A DNA stretch of 64,000 bases from Nocardioides nematodiphilus (GCF_020216525.1 NZ_JAIWOY010000001.1:124001-188000), one strand, 5' to 3'; numbered from the stretch's first letter, positions 41,556 through 52,448 are shown. Translations and numbers: made by a program. Notes: a model not told the origin generated them from the sequence alone.

Positions 41556-42788
41556 CTATCGGGCGGCGGCCAGCCTCGCCTTGAGCAGCGGTACGGCCGG
41601 GTGCGGCCGCCCGGCGAGCGACCGGAGCGCCGCCTCCACGACCGCGGTGTCGTGCGGGGCCAGCTCGGCGTAGCGCAGCACCGCATCGGGGTCGGGCTGC
41701 GCGATCAGCGCCTCGCGCAGCGCCACCGCGACGTACTCCCCCAGCTCGGCCAGTGCCGGGCTGTTGGTGCCGGGCAGCAGGTCGCCCCCGTACGCCTCGA
41801 CGGCCGTCGCCACCTGGCCGCGGCGCAGCAGCGCGAGCACGTGCTCGACGTCGGTGGCGGTCGGCATCAGCAGCCGGTAGGGGCGCGAGGCGAGCTGGCC
41901 GCCGAGCGTGTGCCGCAGGTGCGAGACCTCGGCCTTCAACGTCGAGAACGTGACGGCCTCGTCGCCGTAGAGCATCGCGTGCAGCTGCTCGAGGGAGAGC
42001 CCCTCGGGGTGCAGCGCGAGCAGGGCGAGGATCTCGCTCTGGCGCCGGTTGAGCAGCAGGCGCTGGCCGTCGAAGCGGGTCTCGGCGGTGCCGAGCAGGG
42101 TCATCACCAGCCCCGAGCCCACTCCACCCGTCAGCTCCGCGTCACCGCGCGGCGGCGGCACGGTCCGGCGCGGCAGCGCCGACTCGATCAGGCGCGCCAT
42201 CACCCGCGCCGTGGCCAGCCCGATCGGGTGGGTGCGGTTCCATGTGGTGGAGAGGTCGATGACGCCGAGCTGATCCCCGGTGACCGGGTCGTGCACGGGC
42301 GCGGCCCAGCACACCCAGTTGTGCACCACCTCGGCGTAGTGCTCGGCGCTGAACACCATCGCCGGCGCGTCGGTGCGCAGCGCGAGGTCGAGGGCGTTGG
42401 TGCCGACCGACTCGTCGTCCCATCGCCCGCCGGGCACGAAGTTCACCGTCTCGGCCTTGCGCCGCATCACCCGCCCGCCGTACGTCCACAGGATCCGGGT
42501 GTCCGGGTCGGTGACCGCGATGACGAGGTCGCCGTCCTCGGCCGTGCGGCGCAGGTCCTCCTCGACGCACTCGACCGCCGCCTGCAGCGGCGACTCGCGC
42601 CAGTAGGCGGCCGTCTCGGCCTCGTCGGCCAGCGGCGCCTGGCGTACGTCGGCGGCGATGCTCGCGCCCGACCGGGTCCAGCTGCTCAGCAGCTCCGGGC
42701 GCACGGCGGCGGTGTCGCCCTCGGAGACGAAGGCGGTCCAGGCGCGCAGGGCATCGATCCGACGGGCCTGCAGCTCCGCGTGCGCCAT
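41556..42788 (-). CDS. GAF-domain transcriptional regulator with C-terminal winged helix
   Basis: 410 residues. The N-terminal part (SSWTRSGASIAADV..., VMRRKAETVNFVPGGRWDDESVGTNALDLAL..., VHNWVCWAAPVHDPVTGDQLGVIDLS) is the GAF region seen in AcoR-type activators. There is no sigma-54 AAA domain; instead residues about 240-310 look like an OmpR/BTAD-type winged helix (LLNRRQSEILALLALHPEGLSLEQLHAMLYGDEAVTFSTLKAEVSHLRHTLG). Such proteins are often found near alcohol or aldehyde dehydrogenase genes, absent here. A CRP-like site precedes the start. Confidence 0.75.
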   Translation of the reverse strand: MAHAELQARRIDALRAWTAFVSEGDTAAVRPELLSSWTRSGASIAADVRQAPLADEAETAAYWRESPLQAAVECVEEDLRRTAEDGDLVIAVTDPDTRILWTYGGRVMRRKAETVNFVPGGRWDDESVGTNALDLALRTDAPAMVFSAEHYAEVVHNWVCWAAPVHDPVTGDQLGVIDLSTTWNRTHPIGLATARVMARLIESALPRRTVPPPRGDAELTGGVGSGLVMTLLGTAETRFDGQRLLLNRRQSEILALLALHPEGLSLEQLHAMLYGDEAVTFSTLKAEVSHLRHTLGGQLASRPYRLLMPTATDVEHVLALLRRGQVATAVEAYGGDLLPGTNSPALAELGEYVAVALREALIAQPDPDAVLRYAELAPHDTAVVEAALRSLAGRPHPAVPLLKARLAAAR

Positions 42789-42808
42789 GCGCCCACGCTA
42801 ACCGTGGA

Positions 42809-42824
42809 TGTGATCCCTGTCACT
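42809..42824 (-). promoter_or_regulatory. CRP-like site upstream of the GAF regulator
   Basis: TGTGATCCCTGTCACT matches TGTGA-N6-TCACA in nine of ten fixed positions and lies 20 bases before the regulator start. A second, perfect site lies before the GH15 gene. Confidence 0.4.
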
Positions 42825-42871
42825 GCCTCGCGCCAGGGTGGTCACCTCCCCGTCAGCGTGGGCGCACCCCC

Positions 42872-45800
42872 TCACCCGAGCCCGACGTACGGCAGCACGA
42901 CGGGCGATCCGGAGCGCCAGTCGAGCACCGAGGACTGGGCGGTGCCGCTCGGGGTGAGGATGTCCAGGACGTTGGGGTCGGAGCTGTCGGTGTCCTTGGC
43001 CGCGTTGTCGCCGGTCCACTCCCCGGCACCGCCGCCGAAGCGGTAGTCGTGGATCCAGCTCATGCCGGTGCCCACGGTGCTGTCCCAGTAGGCCTGGGAG
43101 TAGACCGGCCGGATGCCGCCGATGCCCTCCCCGCCGGCCTCGTCCGCGTGGCCCATCATGGTCAGCGCGTACGTGGCGTGCGACAGATCCGCGGGCAGCA
43201 GGTCACGCGGCACCGAGACCACCACGGTGTGCGTCTCGGGGATCGCTGCCTGGGTCGGAGCGCCGAGGTTGGCGCCGGATGCGTCGTGGATCGCGGCGTT
43301 CCAGCCGTCGGCGGAGACCACCAGGTCGTACGGTGCCTCGAGCTCGGCGTTGGTGCCCGGCAACGCCGGGACCGCTCCCGTGCCGGAGCCGGTGCGGACG
43401 TAGATGTCGAACCGCTGCAGTGACACCGCGTTGCCGCCCCACGGGCTGGTCAGCGCGCCGTCGATGGTGACGGCGAAGTTGACCTGCGTCGGGTCCTCGT
43501 ACGCCGCCAGCCTCGTGACGTCGAAGGCGCCCGGGGTGAAGTCGGGGCTGGCCGGGTAGACGTAGCTGCCCGGGCCGTGGTCGTCGCCCGCGGGGTCGCT
43601 GACCGACCCGAGGGGCGTGCCGAGGTTGGTCGAGATGACGGTGCGCTGGGCCAGCGCCGTGCCGCCGGCCGCGCTCGCGGCCGCGACGGTGATCACGTTG
43701 CGCCCTCGGGCGACGTCGACCGTCGCGCTGAAGGTGCCGTCGGCGGCGACCGGGACGCTGGTGGTGGTCGTGCCGACGTGGACGACGACCTGGGCGGCGT
43801 CGGTCGTGCCGGTGACCTCCACGGTGGCGGCGTCGGTCTGGGCGCCGTCGTCGGGGCCGGTCAGGGTCAGCGTCGGGGCGGCCGGGCGCGCCCCGGCGTA
43901 GCGGTCCTCGACGACCTGCGGCGTCTCGACGGGGTGGCCGGCGTCGATCGACTGCGCCAGCCGGACGAACTGCGCCATCGACCACGACAGCGGGGTGGCC
44001 GAGCCGGTGCCGCGCCCGATCCGGTCGCCGGTGTCCCAGACCTGCTCGGGGATCATGTAGCCCGCGTTGGCCGCGCCCGCCATCGTGCGCAGGTAGCCCA
44101 TCGCGTCGGTCCTCGAGGCACCGGCCGCCAACGCGTACTCGCCGCGCTCGCCGGAGAGCAGCGGCCACAGCCGCCCGACGCCCATCCCGTCGTACGGGCT
44201 GCCGTCGGCCTTCTCGCCGTACCCGTCGTGGTTGTAGCGGTACCACATCGGGCCCTCGGGGGTGTCGACCTTGATGGTCGAGTCGATCTCGGGCAGCGAG
44301 GCCAGCACGTCGGGGTCGTTCGCCGGGAGCACGCCGAGGCGGACCAGGTCGAGGAAGCCGGCGTCGACGATCGAGCGCTCGTCGTGGGTGCCGCCGCCGT
44401 TGTTGAGGTCGAGCGGGTGGCCGTCGTTCGGGTTGCCGTTGTCGTCGATCCGCTCGAAGTAGCGGCCGTCGCCCAGCGGGCCGGTGGTGGTGAAGGTCTG
44501 GTCCTTCACCTGCGAGCGCCAGTGGTCGGCGGTGGCGAGGTAGAGCGTGGCCGAGGCGGCGTCGCCGGCCTGCCTGGCCAGGTCCGCGGCGGCGACCAGG
44601 CCCGCGATCTCGGCGGCGATGGTGGAGGGTGAGTAGCCGCTCTCCTCCTCCCAGCGCTCCTGCGGCGTGGACGGGCCGCGCCCGACCAGGAAGTCGGCGG
44701 CGCGCTTCACGTTGTCCCAGCGGTCCGTACGGCCGAGCTCATCGGCGAGCACGATCGGGAACGCGACCTCGTCGAGCTGCAGGCTGCCCCAGTACGGGGT
44801 GCCGTTGAGCCGCGTGTTCTGCGGGAAGGAGCCGTCCGGCTTCTGCTGCACGTCGAAGAGGTAGTCGAGGCTGCGGTCGGCCGCAGCGGTGTCGCCGACG
44901 GCGATCTGCGCCGAGGCGATCTGGTACAGGTCGCGCGCCCAGACCAGGTGGTAGCCGCCCACGCCGGGCTCGTCGGCGTTGCTGGCCTCGCCCCACGGGA
45001 CGGTCAGGGAGGCGATGTTCGCGCCGCGGTAGGTCTTGTCCTCGTGCGCGCGCAGGCTCATGACCGCGACGTCGTACTGCGTCAGCAGGCCGGCGTCGTG
45101 GCGCACGCTGTCCGGCGCCCGGTCGATCGAGCGCAGGTAGCGCGACCAGCCCTTGTCGTAGTCGCGGCTGGCGCGGTCGAAGCCGGTCCGGAGGGATCCG
45201 CCGACCGCCCGCTCGGCGGCAGCGGTGTCAGAGCCGAAGCCGAGCGCGATGGTGGCGTGAGCATCGCCCCGCCTGTCGCTCGCCAGCCGGCCGATCTGGA
45301 CGACGTTGCCGTCGGGGGCCGAGGCGTAGTGGTGGTCGAGCGTGTGGTCGCTCGCCAGGTCGGTCCAGCCGTCGCTGCTGCCGGCGTACCCGCTCGAGAC
45401 CGCTGTGAAGGCCGGCTCGGCGCGCAGCGCGCTCGCGACCGGGGTGTCGGTGGTGGCGTCCTCGGCGAGCAGGGTCGCGCCGTCGGTGGTGGCGGTGTCG
45501 TGCTTGCCGGAGTTGGCCAGCGACGGGTCGTAGAGGACGTAGGCGCTGTAGTGGCCGCCATCGAGGCTCTGCACCGCCACGTCGGCGAGCACGGTGTCGC
45601 GCTCCGGGTCGGTGGTGTACGTCTTCGTGATCCGGTAGCGGCCGTCCTTGTCGGTGTCGACCTGGCGGTAGCTCAGCGACTCGCGATCCAGCAGCCGGAT
45701 GCTGTGGGTGGTGTCGGTGTCCTCGCGGTCGGTGAACGTCCTCCCGTCCGTGACGACCAGCTGCAGGCTGGTCACGTTCGCGACGTCCACGCGCGGGTAG

Positions 45801-46051
45801 TAGACCTCCGACATCGCGCCCTCGGTGAGGCTGAACCACACCTTGGAGGCGGTCCCCGCGCTGGTGCCGATGCCGTCCTTGGCGCCGGTCGTCCAGTGCG
45901 ACCCCGCCCCCGGCCCGTCAGGCGCGGTACCGCTGGCGGCCGGCGACGCGGGCGGTGCCGGCGGTGCGGCCTGCGCCCAGCCGCTCCACGAGGCCAGCAC
46001 GAGGGCGGATGCCCCCGCGATGACGGTTCCGGACATGACTACACGCCGCAT
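42872..46051 (-). CDS. Secreted GH15 glucoamylase/glucodextranase-like enzyme
   Basis: 1059 residues from ATG 46051 after GGGAGG. A signal peptide (VIAGASALVLASWSGWAQA) is followed by the N-terminal beta domain (SHWTTGAKDGIGTSAGTASKVWFSLTEGAMSEVYYPRVD) and the GH15 (alpha/alpha)6 barrel (GGYHLVWARDLYQIASAQIAVG, SFPQNTRLNGTPYWGSLQLDEVAFPIVLADELG, YWEE-like ERWEEESGYSPSTIAAEIAGL). Residues about 725-815 are Ig-like, and the last 230 (GSVSDPAGDDHGPGSYVYP...) match the C-terminal module of glucodextranases. It releases glucose from alpha-glucans outside the cell. A perfect CRP-type site overlaps its leader. Confidence 0.9.
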   Translation of the reverse strand: MRRVVMSGTVIAGASALVLASWSGWAQAAPPAPPASPAASGTAPDGPGAGSHWTTGAKDGIGTSAGTASKVWFSLTEGAMSEVYYPRVDVANVTSLQLVVTDGRTFTDREDTDTTHSIRLLDRESLSYRQVDTDKDGRYRITKTYTTDPERDTVLADVAVQSLDGGHYSAYVLYDPSLANSGKHDTATTDGATLLAEDATTDTPVASALRAEPAFTAVSSGYAGSSDGWTDLASDHTLDHHYASAPDGNVVQIGRLASDRRGDAHATIALGFGSDTAAAERAVGGSLRTGFDRASRDYDKGWSRYLRSIDRAPDSVRHDAGLLTQYDVAVMSLRAHEDKTYRGANIASLTVPWGEASNADEPGVGGYHLVWARDLYQIASAQIAVGDTAAADRSLDYLFDVQQKPDGSFPQNTRLNGTPYWGSLQLDEVAFPIVLADELGRTDRWDNVKRAADFLVGRGPSTPQERWEEESGYSPSTIAAEIAGLVAAADLARQAGDAASATLYLATADHWRSQVKDQTFTTTGPLGDGRYFERIDDNGNPNDGHPLDLNNGGGTHDERSIVDAGFLDLVRLGVLPANDPDVLASLPEIDSTIKVDTPEGPMWYRYNHDGYGEKADGSPYDGMGVGRLWPLLSGERGEYALAAGASRTDAMGYLRTMAGAANAGYMIPEQVWDTGDRIGRGTGSATPLSWSMAQFVRLAQSIDAGHPVETPQVVEDRYAGARPAAPTLTLTGPDDGAQTDAATVEVTGTTDAAQVVVHVGTTTTSVPVAADGTFSATVDVARGRNVITVAAASAAGGTALAQRTVISTNLGTPLGSVSDPAGDDHGPGSYVYPASPDFTPGAFDVTRLAAYEDPTQVNFAVTIDGALTSPWGGNAVSLQRFDIYVRTGSGTGAVPALPGTNAELEAPYDLVVSADGWNAAIHDASGANLGAPTQAAIPETHTVVVSVPRDLLPADLSHATYALTMMGHADEAGGEGIGGIRPVYSQAYWDSTVGTGMSWIHDYRFGGGAGEWTGDNAAKDTDSSDPNVLDILTPSGTAQSSVLDWRSGSPVVLPYVGLG

Positions 46052-46070
46052 GGCGCCCTCCCGAGATGCT

Positions 46071-46097
46071 TGTGAGCCCGATCACACTGGGCTCACA
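46071..46097 (-). promoter_or_regulatory. CRP-type site and 9-bp inverted repeat upstream of the GH15 gene
   Basis: TGTGAGCCCGATCACA (46071-46086) matches TGTGA-N6-TCACA perfectly. TGTGAGCCC (46071-46079) also pairs with GGGCTCACA (46089-46097). It starts 20 bases before the ATG, so binding here would more likely block than activate unless the transcript begins upstream. Confidence 0.6.
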
Positions 46098-46161
46098 CCC
46101 TAGACCCCGGCGGGGGTCCCCAGGCAAGAGGTCTCTCGGGGCAAGGCGCCTCGGGTGAGGA

Positions 46162-46641
46162 TCAGCCGAAGGCCTTCGCGTACAGCTCCTCCAGCTCGGT
46201 GTCGGAGGCGCCGCTGAGCCCGCAGCCCGCGAGCTGGTTGTCGGCCGCGATGGCGAGCAGATAGCTGTGGCCCTGCACGAAGGCCGGCAGGGAGGTGTCG
46301 GCGGTCGCCAGCTGCGAGGCCGGGAGGCGGACGGTGATGAGGCCGATCTGCGGGCCGGCCAGGACGTTCTGAACCCGCAGGTCGACGGCCTGGTCACCGA
46401 CGGCGGTGACCTCGGCGCGTACGGCGGTGGGGAACTGCGAGAGCTGCTCGGCGGACGGGACCGCGCACCGGCCGACCTGGGTCGGCACGGAGACGCTGAG
46501 GTTGCTGGTCGCGGCCGAGGGCTTGAGGTCGTCGTGCCCGGCGATGACGTGCACCACGATCGCGCCGATCAGGATGCCGGGGATCAGCAGCAGCCACAGC
46601 AGCCGCAGGTCCATCTGGTCGTTGTCTTCCACCGTGCTCAC
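46162..46641 (-). CDS. Membrane-anchored protein of unknown function
   Basis: 159 residues. An acidic N-terminus leads to one transmembrane helix (LRLLWLLLIPGILIGAIVVHVIAG). The extracytoplasmic part has two cysteines (GRCAVPS and AGCGLSG) and beta-like sequence (AVRAEVTAVGDQAVDLRVQNVLAG). No family recognised. It is divergent from the SRPBCC gene (76-base gap). Confidence 0.6.
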   Translation of the reverse strand: MSTVEDNDQMDLRLLWLLLIPGILIGAIVVHVIAGHDDLKPSAATSNLSVSVPTQVGRCAVPSAEQLSQFPTAVRAEVTAVGDQAVDLRVQNVLAGPQIGLITVRLPASQLATADTSLPAFVQGHSYLLAIAADNQLAGCGLSGASDTELEELYAKAFG

Positions 46642-46717
46642 GGCACCATCTTCCCCGTCGTACCTGAGAACCGGGTGAGCGGGGTTTCGGCGGTGCCCGG
46701 TTCGGACACCTCCTATC

Positions 46718-47167
46718 GTGATCCGAGTAGAGCGCCACGTGGCGGCAACACCTCAGGACGTGTGGGCGGTGCTCGCCGACGGCTGGCTCTATGCGCTGTG
46801 GGTGGTCGGCGCGACCTCGCTCCGGGACGTCGAGGAGTCCTGGCCCGCCGAGGGGGCGCGCATCCACCACTCGGTCGGCGCCTGGCCGGCGGTGGTGCAC
46901 GACGCCACCAAGGTGCTGGAGGTCGAGCCCGAGCGGATGCTCTACCTGCGCGCGGCCCTCTGGCCGGCGGGCGAGGCGAACGTACGGATGACGCTCGCGC
47001 CCGACGGTGACGGCACCCGGGTGGTGATGGAGGAGGAGGTAGCGTCGGGACCGATGGCACTCATCCCCAAGCTCGCGTACGGGCCGCTGCTCAAGTGGCG
47101 CAACGTCGAGAGCACGCGCCGCTTGGCCAACCTCGCCGAGAACGGCGCAGCGCGACGCAGCGGCTGA
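46718..47167 (+). CDS. SRPBCC-family (polyketide cyclase/START-like) protein
   Basis: 149 residues from GTG 46718. IRVERHVAATPQDVWAVLADGWLYALWVVGATSLRDVEESWPAEGARIHHSVGAWP is the usual START-like N-terminus, and the fold closes with GDGTRVVMEEEVASGP. Such proteins bind hydrophobic ligands. The FAD oxidoreductase begins four bases after its stop, so the pair probably works on the same lipid-like or polyene compound; this is inference. Confidence 0.8.
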   Translation: MIRVERHVAATPQDVWAVLADGWLYALWVVGATSLRDVEESWPAEGARIHHSVGAWPAVVHDATKVLEVEPERMLYLRAALWPAGEANVRMTLAPDGDGTRVVMEEEVASGPMALIPKLAYGPLLKWRNVESTRRLANLAENGAARRSG

Positions 47168-47171
47168 GCCC

Positions 47172-48755
47172 GTGACCCCGCACGCCTACGACGCGGTCGT
47201 GATCGGCGCCGGCCCCAACGGGCTGGTGGCGGCCAACCACCTCGTCGACGCCGGCCGATCGGTGCTGGTGCTCGAGGCGCAGTCCGAGCCCGGCGGGGCC
47301 GTGCGCAGCGACCGCGAGCTGCATCCCGACTTCGTGCAGGACACCTTCAGCGCGTTCTACCCGCTGGCCGCGGCCTCCCCCTGGATCCAGGGCATGCGCC
47401 TCGAGGAGCACGGGCTCGTCTGGCGGCACGCGCCCGCGGTACTCGGCCACCCGCTGCCCGACGGCCGCTGGGCGCTGCAGCACCGCGACCGCACGATCAC
47501 CGCGGCCCTGCTCGAGGCGCAGCAGCCTGGTGACGGGGACGCCTGGCTCGGCCTGTGCGAGCAGTGGGACGTGATCGGCGAGCACCTCGTCGGCGCACTG
47601 CTCACCCCCTTCCCGCCCGTCCGGCACGCGGCCGGGGGCCTGCTGCGCCTGCGACGGGCCGGCGGCGCCGGCTTCGTCCGCGACCTCCTCACCCCGTTGA
47701 CCGACTTCAGCCGCATCCGCTTCGAGGGCGACGCACCGGCGCTCCTGCTCGCCGGGAACGCCGGCCACGCCGACATCCCGCTCTCGGCGCCCGGGTCGAC
47801 CCTGTTCGGCCTGTTGATGACGATGCTCGGGCAGACCGTCGGCTTCCCGGTGCCCGAGGGCGGCGCGGGCCAGCTCATCGCCGCGCTCGCCCGCCGCCTG
47901 GCCGCGAAGGGCGGGCACCTGCGCTGCGACAGCGAGGTCGTACGCATCGAGGTCGAGGGCGGTCGCGCCGTCGGCGTCCGGCTCGCCGACGGCGAGCGGA
48001 TCGCGGCGCGCATCGTGGTGGCGGACGTGGTCGCGCCGACCCTCTTCGGCGGCCTCGTCGCCGAGGCGGAGCTGCCGAGCCGGGTCGCGAAGGGGATGCG
48101 CGGATTCCAGCTCGACCCGGGCACGGTGAAGGTGGACTGGGCACTGTCGGGGCCCATCCCGTGGGCCTCACCGCCCGCGTACGCGCCCGGGACCTTCCAC
48201 ATGGCCGACTCCCCCGAGCAGCTGGCCATCGCCCTGCAGCAGGTCGCGGCGCGGACGATCCCGGACAAGCCGTTCCTGCTGGGCGGCCAGATGACGACCT
48301 CCGACCCGACCCGCTCCCCGGCCGGGACCGAGTCGGCCTGGGCCTACACCCACGTACCGCAGGACGTGGCGCACGACGCCGGTGGCGACGGCCTCACCGG
48401 CCGTTGGGACCGCGACGAGTGCGAGCGGTTCGCCGATCGGATGCAGGGCAGGATCGAGGCGCTGGCTCCGGGCTTCGGCTCCCGCGTGATCGCGCGGCGG
48501 GTGCTCGGCCCGCACGAGCTGCAGGCGCGCGACGCCAACCTGCTGGGCGGCGCCATCAACGGCGGCACGGCGCAGCTACACCAGGAGCTGATCTTCCGGC
48601 CGGTGCCGGGCCTCGGCCGGGCGGAGACGGGCATCAAGGGTCTCTACCTGGGCTCCGCGTCCGCCCACCCCGGCGGCGGCGTGCACGGCGCCCCCGGCAT
48701 GAACGCCGCGAGGGCCGCACTCCTCCACGACCGGCTCCGGCTGCGGCGCCGCTGA
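47172..48755 (+). CDS. Phytoene-desaturase-like FAD-dependent oxidoreductase
   Basis: 527 residues from GTG 47172. The N-terminal dinucleotide motif is DAVVIGAGPNGLVAANHLVDAGRSVLVLEAQSEPGGAVRS. The C-terminus has the second FAD segment (GLYLGSASAHPGGGVHGAPGMNAARAAL) of the CrtI/PYROXD2 group. No carotenoid genes are nearby, so a desaturase or isomerase acting on another isoprenoid or lipid is possible. It forms a two-gene unit with the SRPBCC gene. Confidence 0.82.
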   Translation: MTPHAYDAVVIGAGPNGLVAANHLVDAGRSVLVLEAQSEPGGAVRSDRELHPDFVQDTFSAFYPLAAASPWIQGMRLEEHGLVWRHAPAVLGHPLPDGRWALQHRDRTITAALLEAQQPGDGDAWLGLCEQWDVIGEHLVGALLTPFPPVRHAAGGLLRLRRAGGAGFVRDLLTPLTDFSRIRFEGDAPALLLAGNAGHADIPLSAPGSTLFGLLMTMLGQTVGFPVPEGGAGQLIAALARRLAAKGGHLRCDSEVVRIEVEGGRAVGVRLADGERIAARIVVADVVAPTLFGGLVAEAELPSRVAKGMRGFQLDPGTVKVDWALSGPIPWASPPAYAPGTFHMADSPEQLAIALQQVAARTIPDKPFLLGGQMTTSDPTRSPAGTESAWAYTHVPQDVAHDAGGDGLTGRWDRDECERFADRMQGRIEALAPGFGSRVIARRVLGPHELQARDANLLGGAINGGTAQLHQELIFRPVPGLGRAETGIKGLYLGSASAHPGGGVHGAPGMNAARAALLHDRLRLRRR

Positions 48756-48792
48756 GCGGATCATCCTCCGGCCCACGGCGGGAGAGATGCGA

Positions 48793-48824
48793 AGCGCCCC
48801 GGTTGCCGAAGCAACCGGGGCGCT
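48793..48824. terminator. Terminator shared by the FAD gene and groEL
   Basis: AGCGCCCCGGTTGC (48793-48806) pairs perfectly with GCAACCGGGGCGCT (48811-48824). On the groEL strand the loop is TTCG closed by C-G, a stable UUCG tetraloop. Convergent genes lie on both sides. Confidence 0.75.
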
Positions 48825-48845
48825 CTGCGTCGTGCAGGACAGGAC

Positions 48846-50582
<1,737 letters not shown>

Positions 50583-50602
50583 TCAACGCCACCAGCCCAG
50601 GT

Positions 50603-50664
50603 TTGTCACTCTCATGGTACGAGTGCCAGCCTCATGTTTAGCACTCGACCCCGACGAGTGCAAG
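50603..50664 (-). promoter_or_regulatory. Two CIRCE elements upstream of groEL
   Basis: TTAGCACTC (50638-50646), nine bases, then GAGTGCAAG (50656-50664) matches the CIRCE consensus with two changes. A weaker copy, TTGTCACTC (50603-50611), nine bases, then GAGTGCCAG (50621-50629), lies just beside it. CIRCE binds the heat-shock repressor HrcA. Confidence 0.85.
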
Positions 50665-50679
50665 AAATCTGAGCGAGCC

Positions 50680-51759
50680 TCACCAACCGCTCGGGCCGCG
50701 ACGGGGCAGCGTGACCATGGTCTGGAGACCGCCCTCGGGACGCGACCGCAGGACGAGCTCGCCGTCGTGGGCCTCGGCGATGCGGCGCACGATCGCCAGG
50801 CCGAGGCCGACGCCGGCCTGATCGGAGCTGACGCGCTCGGTCCCCCGCCGGAACGGCTCGGCCAGGGTCCGCACGAGCTGCGGGGCCAGCAGCTCGCCGG
50901 TGTTCTCGACGACGAGGCTCACCGTCGCGTCGGCAGTGCCGGTCCAGACCCGGATCGAGCCGCCGTGATCGAGGTTGTGGACGACCGCGTTGTGCACGAG
51001 GTTGGCCGTGAGCTGCCGCAGCAGGGCCGGCGAGCCGAGCAGGTGGGCCGGGTCGCCGGACACCTCGAGGCTGATCCCGCGCCGCTCGGCGAGCGGCAGG
51101 AGGGTCTCCCCGGCCTCCTCGGCGAGCAGCGACAGGTCGACGGGCTCGCGGACGAAGCCGCCCTGCTCCGCGCGACTCAGGACCAGCAGCGCCTCGGTCA
51201 GGTCGATGGCGCGGGCGTTGACCCGATGCAGCCGCTCCAGGAGCTCCGCCTCGTCGTGGCCCGGGTCCTGCTGGGCCACCTCGAGCAGGGTCCGGGTGAT
51301 CGCCAGCGGCGTCCGCAGCTCGTGCGAGGCGTTGGCGGCGAAGCGCCGCTGCTCGGCGAGGTGCGCGTCGAGCCGGGCGAGCATCGCGTCGAAGGCATCG
51401 GCCAGCTCCCGGAACTCGTCCTGGGGTCCCTCGAGGTCGATGCGGTGTGCGAGCGAGCCGGCGGCGGCCCGCCGGGTGGCCTCGGTGATCCGCTCGAGCG
51501 GTGAGAGCATCCGCCCCGCCAGGATCCAGCCGCCGACGAGGCCGAAGACGAGCAGGAACATCATCACCACCACGGCGGTGGGCGCGAAGGACCGCACCAG
51601 CTCGGCGTGGCTGCGCACCACGAAGGTCACGCCCGGATGGAACCCGCGGGAGAGGGAGAAGTAGCCGGCGGTGAGGAGGACGGCACCGGCGAGCATGAGG
51701 AAGCCCGCGTAGCTCAGCGTCAGCTTGAGCCGGACGCTCGGGCCGGGAGGCCTACTCAT
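50680..51759 (-). CDS. Sensor histidine kinase
   Basis: 359 residues from ATG 51759, overlapping the response-regulator stop by eight bases. Two transmembrane helices (LSYAGFLMLAGAVLLTAGYFSL and AVVVMMFLLVFGLVGGWILAG) flank a short extracellular loop. HAMP, the phosphoacceptor motif AANASHELRTPLAITRTLL and the ATPase boxes NLVHNAVVHN and AGVGLGLAIVRRI follow. The adjacent divergent vanY-vanZ-like pair suggests it senses cell-wall stress or a glycopeptide-like signal. Confidence 0.92.
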   Translation of the reverse strand: MSRPPGPSVRLKLTLSYAGFLMLAGAVLLTAGYFSLSRGFHPGVTFVVRSHAELVRSFAPTAVVVMMFLLVFGLVGGWILAGRMLSPLERITEATRRAAAGSLAHRIDLEGPQDEFRELADAFDAMLARLDAHLAEQRRFAANASHELRTPLAITRTLLEVAQQDPGHDEAELLERLHRVNARAIDLTEALLVLSRAEQGGFVREPVDLSLLAEEAGETLLPLAERRGISLEVSGDPAHLLGSPALLRQLTANLVHNAVVHNLDHGGSIRVWTGTADATVSLVVENTGELLAPQLVRTLAEPFRRGTERVSSDQAGVGLGLAIVRRIAEAHDGELVLRSRPEGGLQTMVTLPRRGPSGW

Positions 51760-52426
51760 CGCCGCCGACCGGCTCGAGGCGGTAGCCCACCCCGGCGACC
51801 GTGACGATCGGGGACGGCTCCCCCAGTCGCTTGCGCAGCGCCGAGATCGTGATCCGGACGGCGTTGGTGAAAGGGTCGGCGTTCTCGTCCCACGCCCGCT
51901 CCAGGAGCTCCTCGGCGCTGACGACGCCCCCGCCGGCGGCCATCAGCACCTCGAGCACGGCGAACTGCTTGCGGGTCAGCGCGACATAGCGTCCCGCCCG
52001 GAAGACCTCGCGGCGGAACGGGTCCAGGCGAAGGTCGCCCGCCTCCCGTACGGGCGGCCGGTTGTGCGCGCGCCGCCGGTCCAGCGCTCGCAGCCGCAGG
52101 ACCAACTCGCGCAGCTCGAACGGCTTGGTGAGGTAGTCGTCGGCGCCGAGCTCGAAGCCGGACTCCTTGTCGTCGAGCCGATCGGCGGCCGTGAGCATCA
52201 GGATCGGCGTCCCCGTGCCGGAGGCGACGATCCGGCGCGCGACCTCGTCGCCGTTCGGGGCAGGGATGTCGCGGTCGAGCACCGCGATGTCGTACTCGTT
52301 GACGCTCAACAGCTCGAGCGCAGCCTCCCCGTCGCCGGCGACGTCGGCAGCGATCGCCTCGAGGCGCAGGCCGTCACGGATCGCGGCCGCCATCAGGGGC
52401 TCGTCCTCGACGACCAAGACACGCAT
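51752..52426 (-). CDS. OmpR-family response regulator
   Basis: 224 residues from ATG 52426. The receiver has VVEDEP, the phosphorylated Asp in IAVLDRDIP, LTA and the Lys in LTKPFELREL. The DNA-binding winged helix ends TNAVRITISALRKRLGEPSPIVTVAGVGYRLEP. It pairs with the kinase downstream and is divergent from vanY. Repeated GCGTATC half sites in the 87-base promoter region are likely targets. Confidence 0.95.
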   Translation of the reverse strand: MRVLVVEDEPLMAAAIRDGLRLEAIAADVAGDGEAALELLSVNEYDIAVLDRDIPAPNGDEVARRIVASGTGTPILMLTAADRLDDKESGFELGADDYLTKPFELRELVLRLRALDRRRAHNRPPVREAGDLRLDPFRREVFRAGRYVALTRKQFAVLEVLMAAGGGVVSAEELLERAWDENADPFTNAVRITISALRKRLGEPSPIVTVAGVGYRLEPVGGDE

Positions 52427-52448
52427 GCCCCGATCGTAGGGAGCCGGC

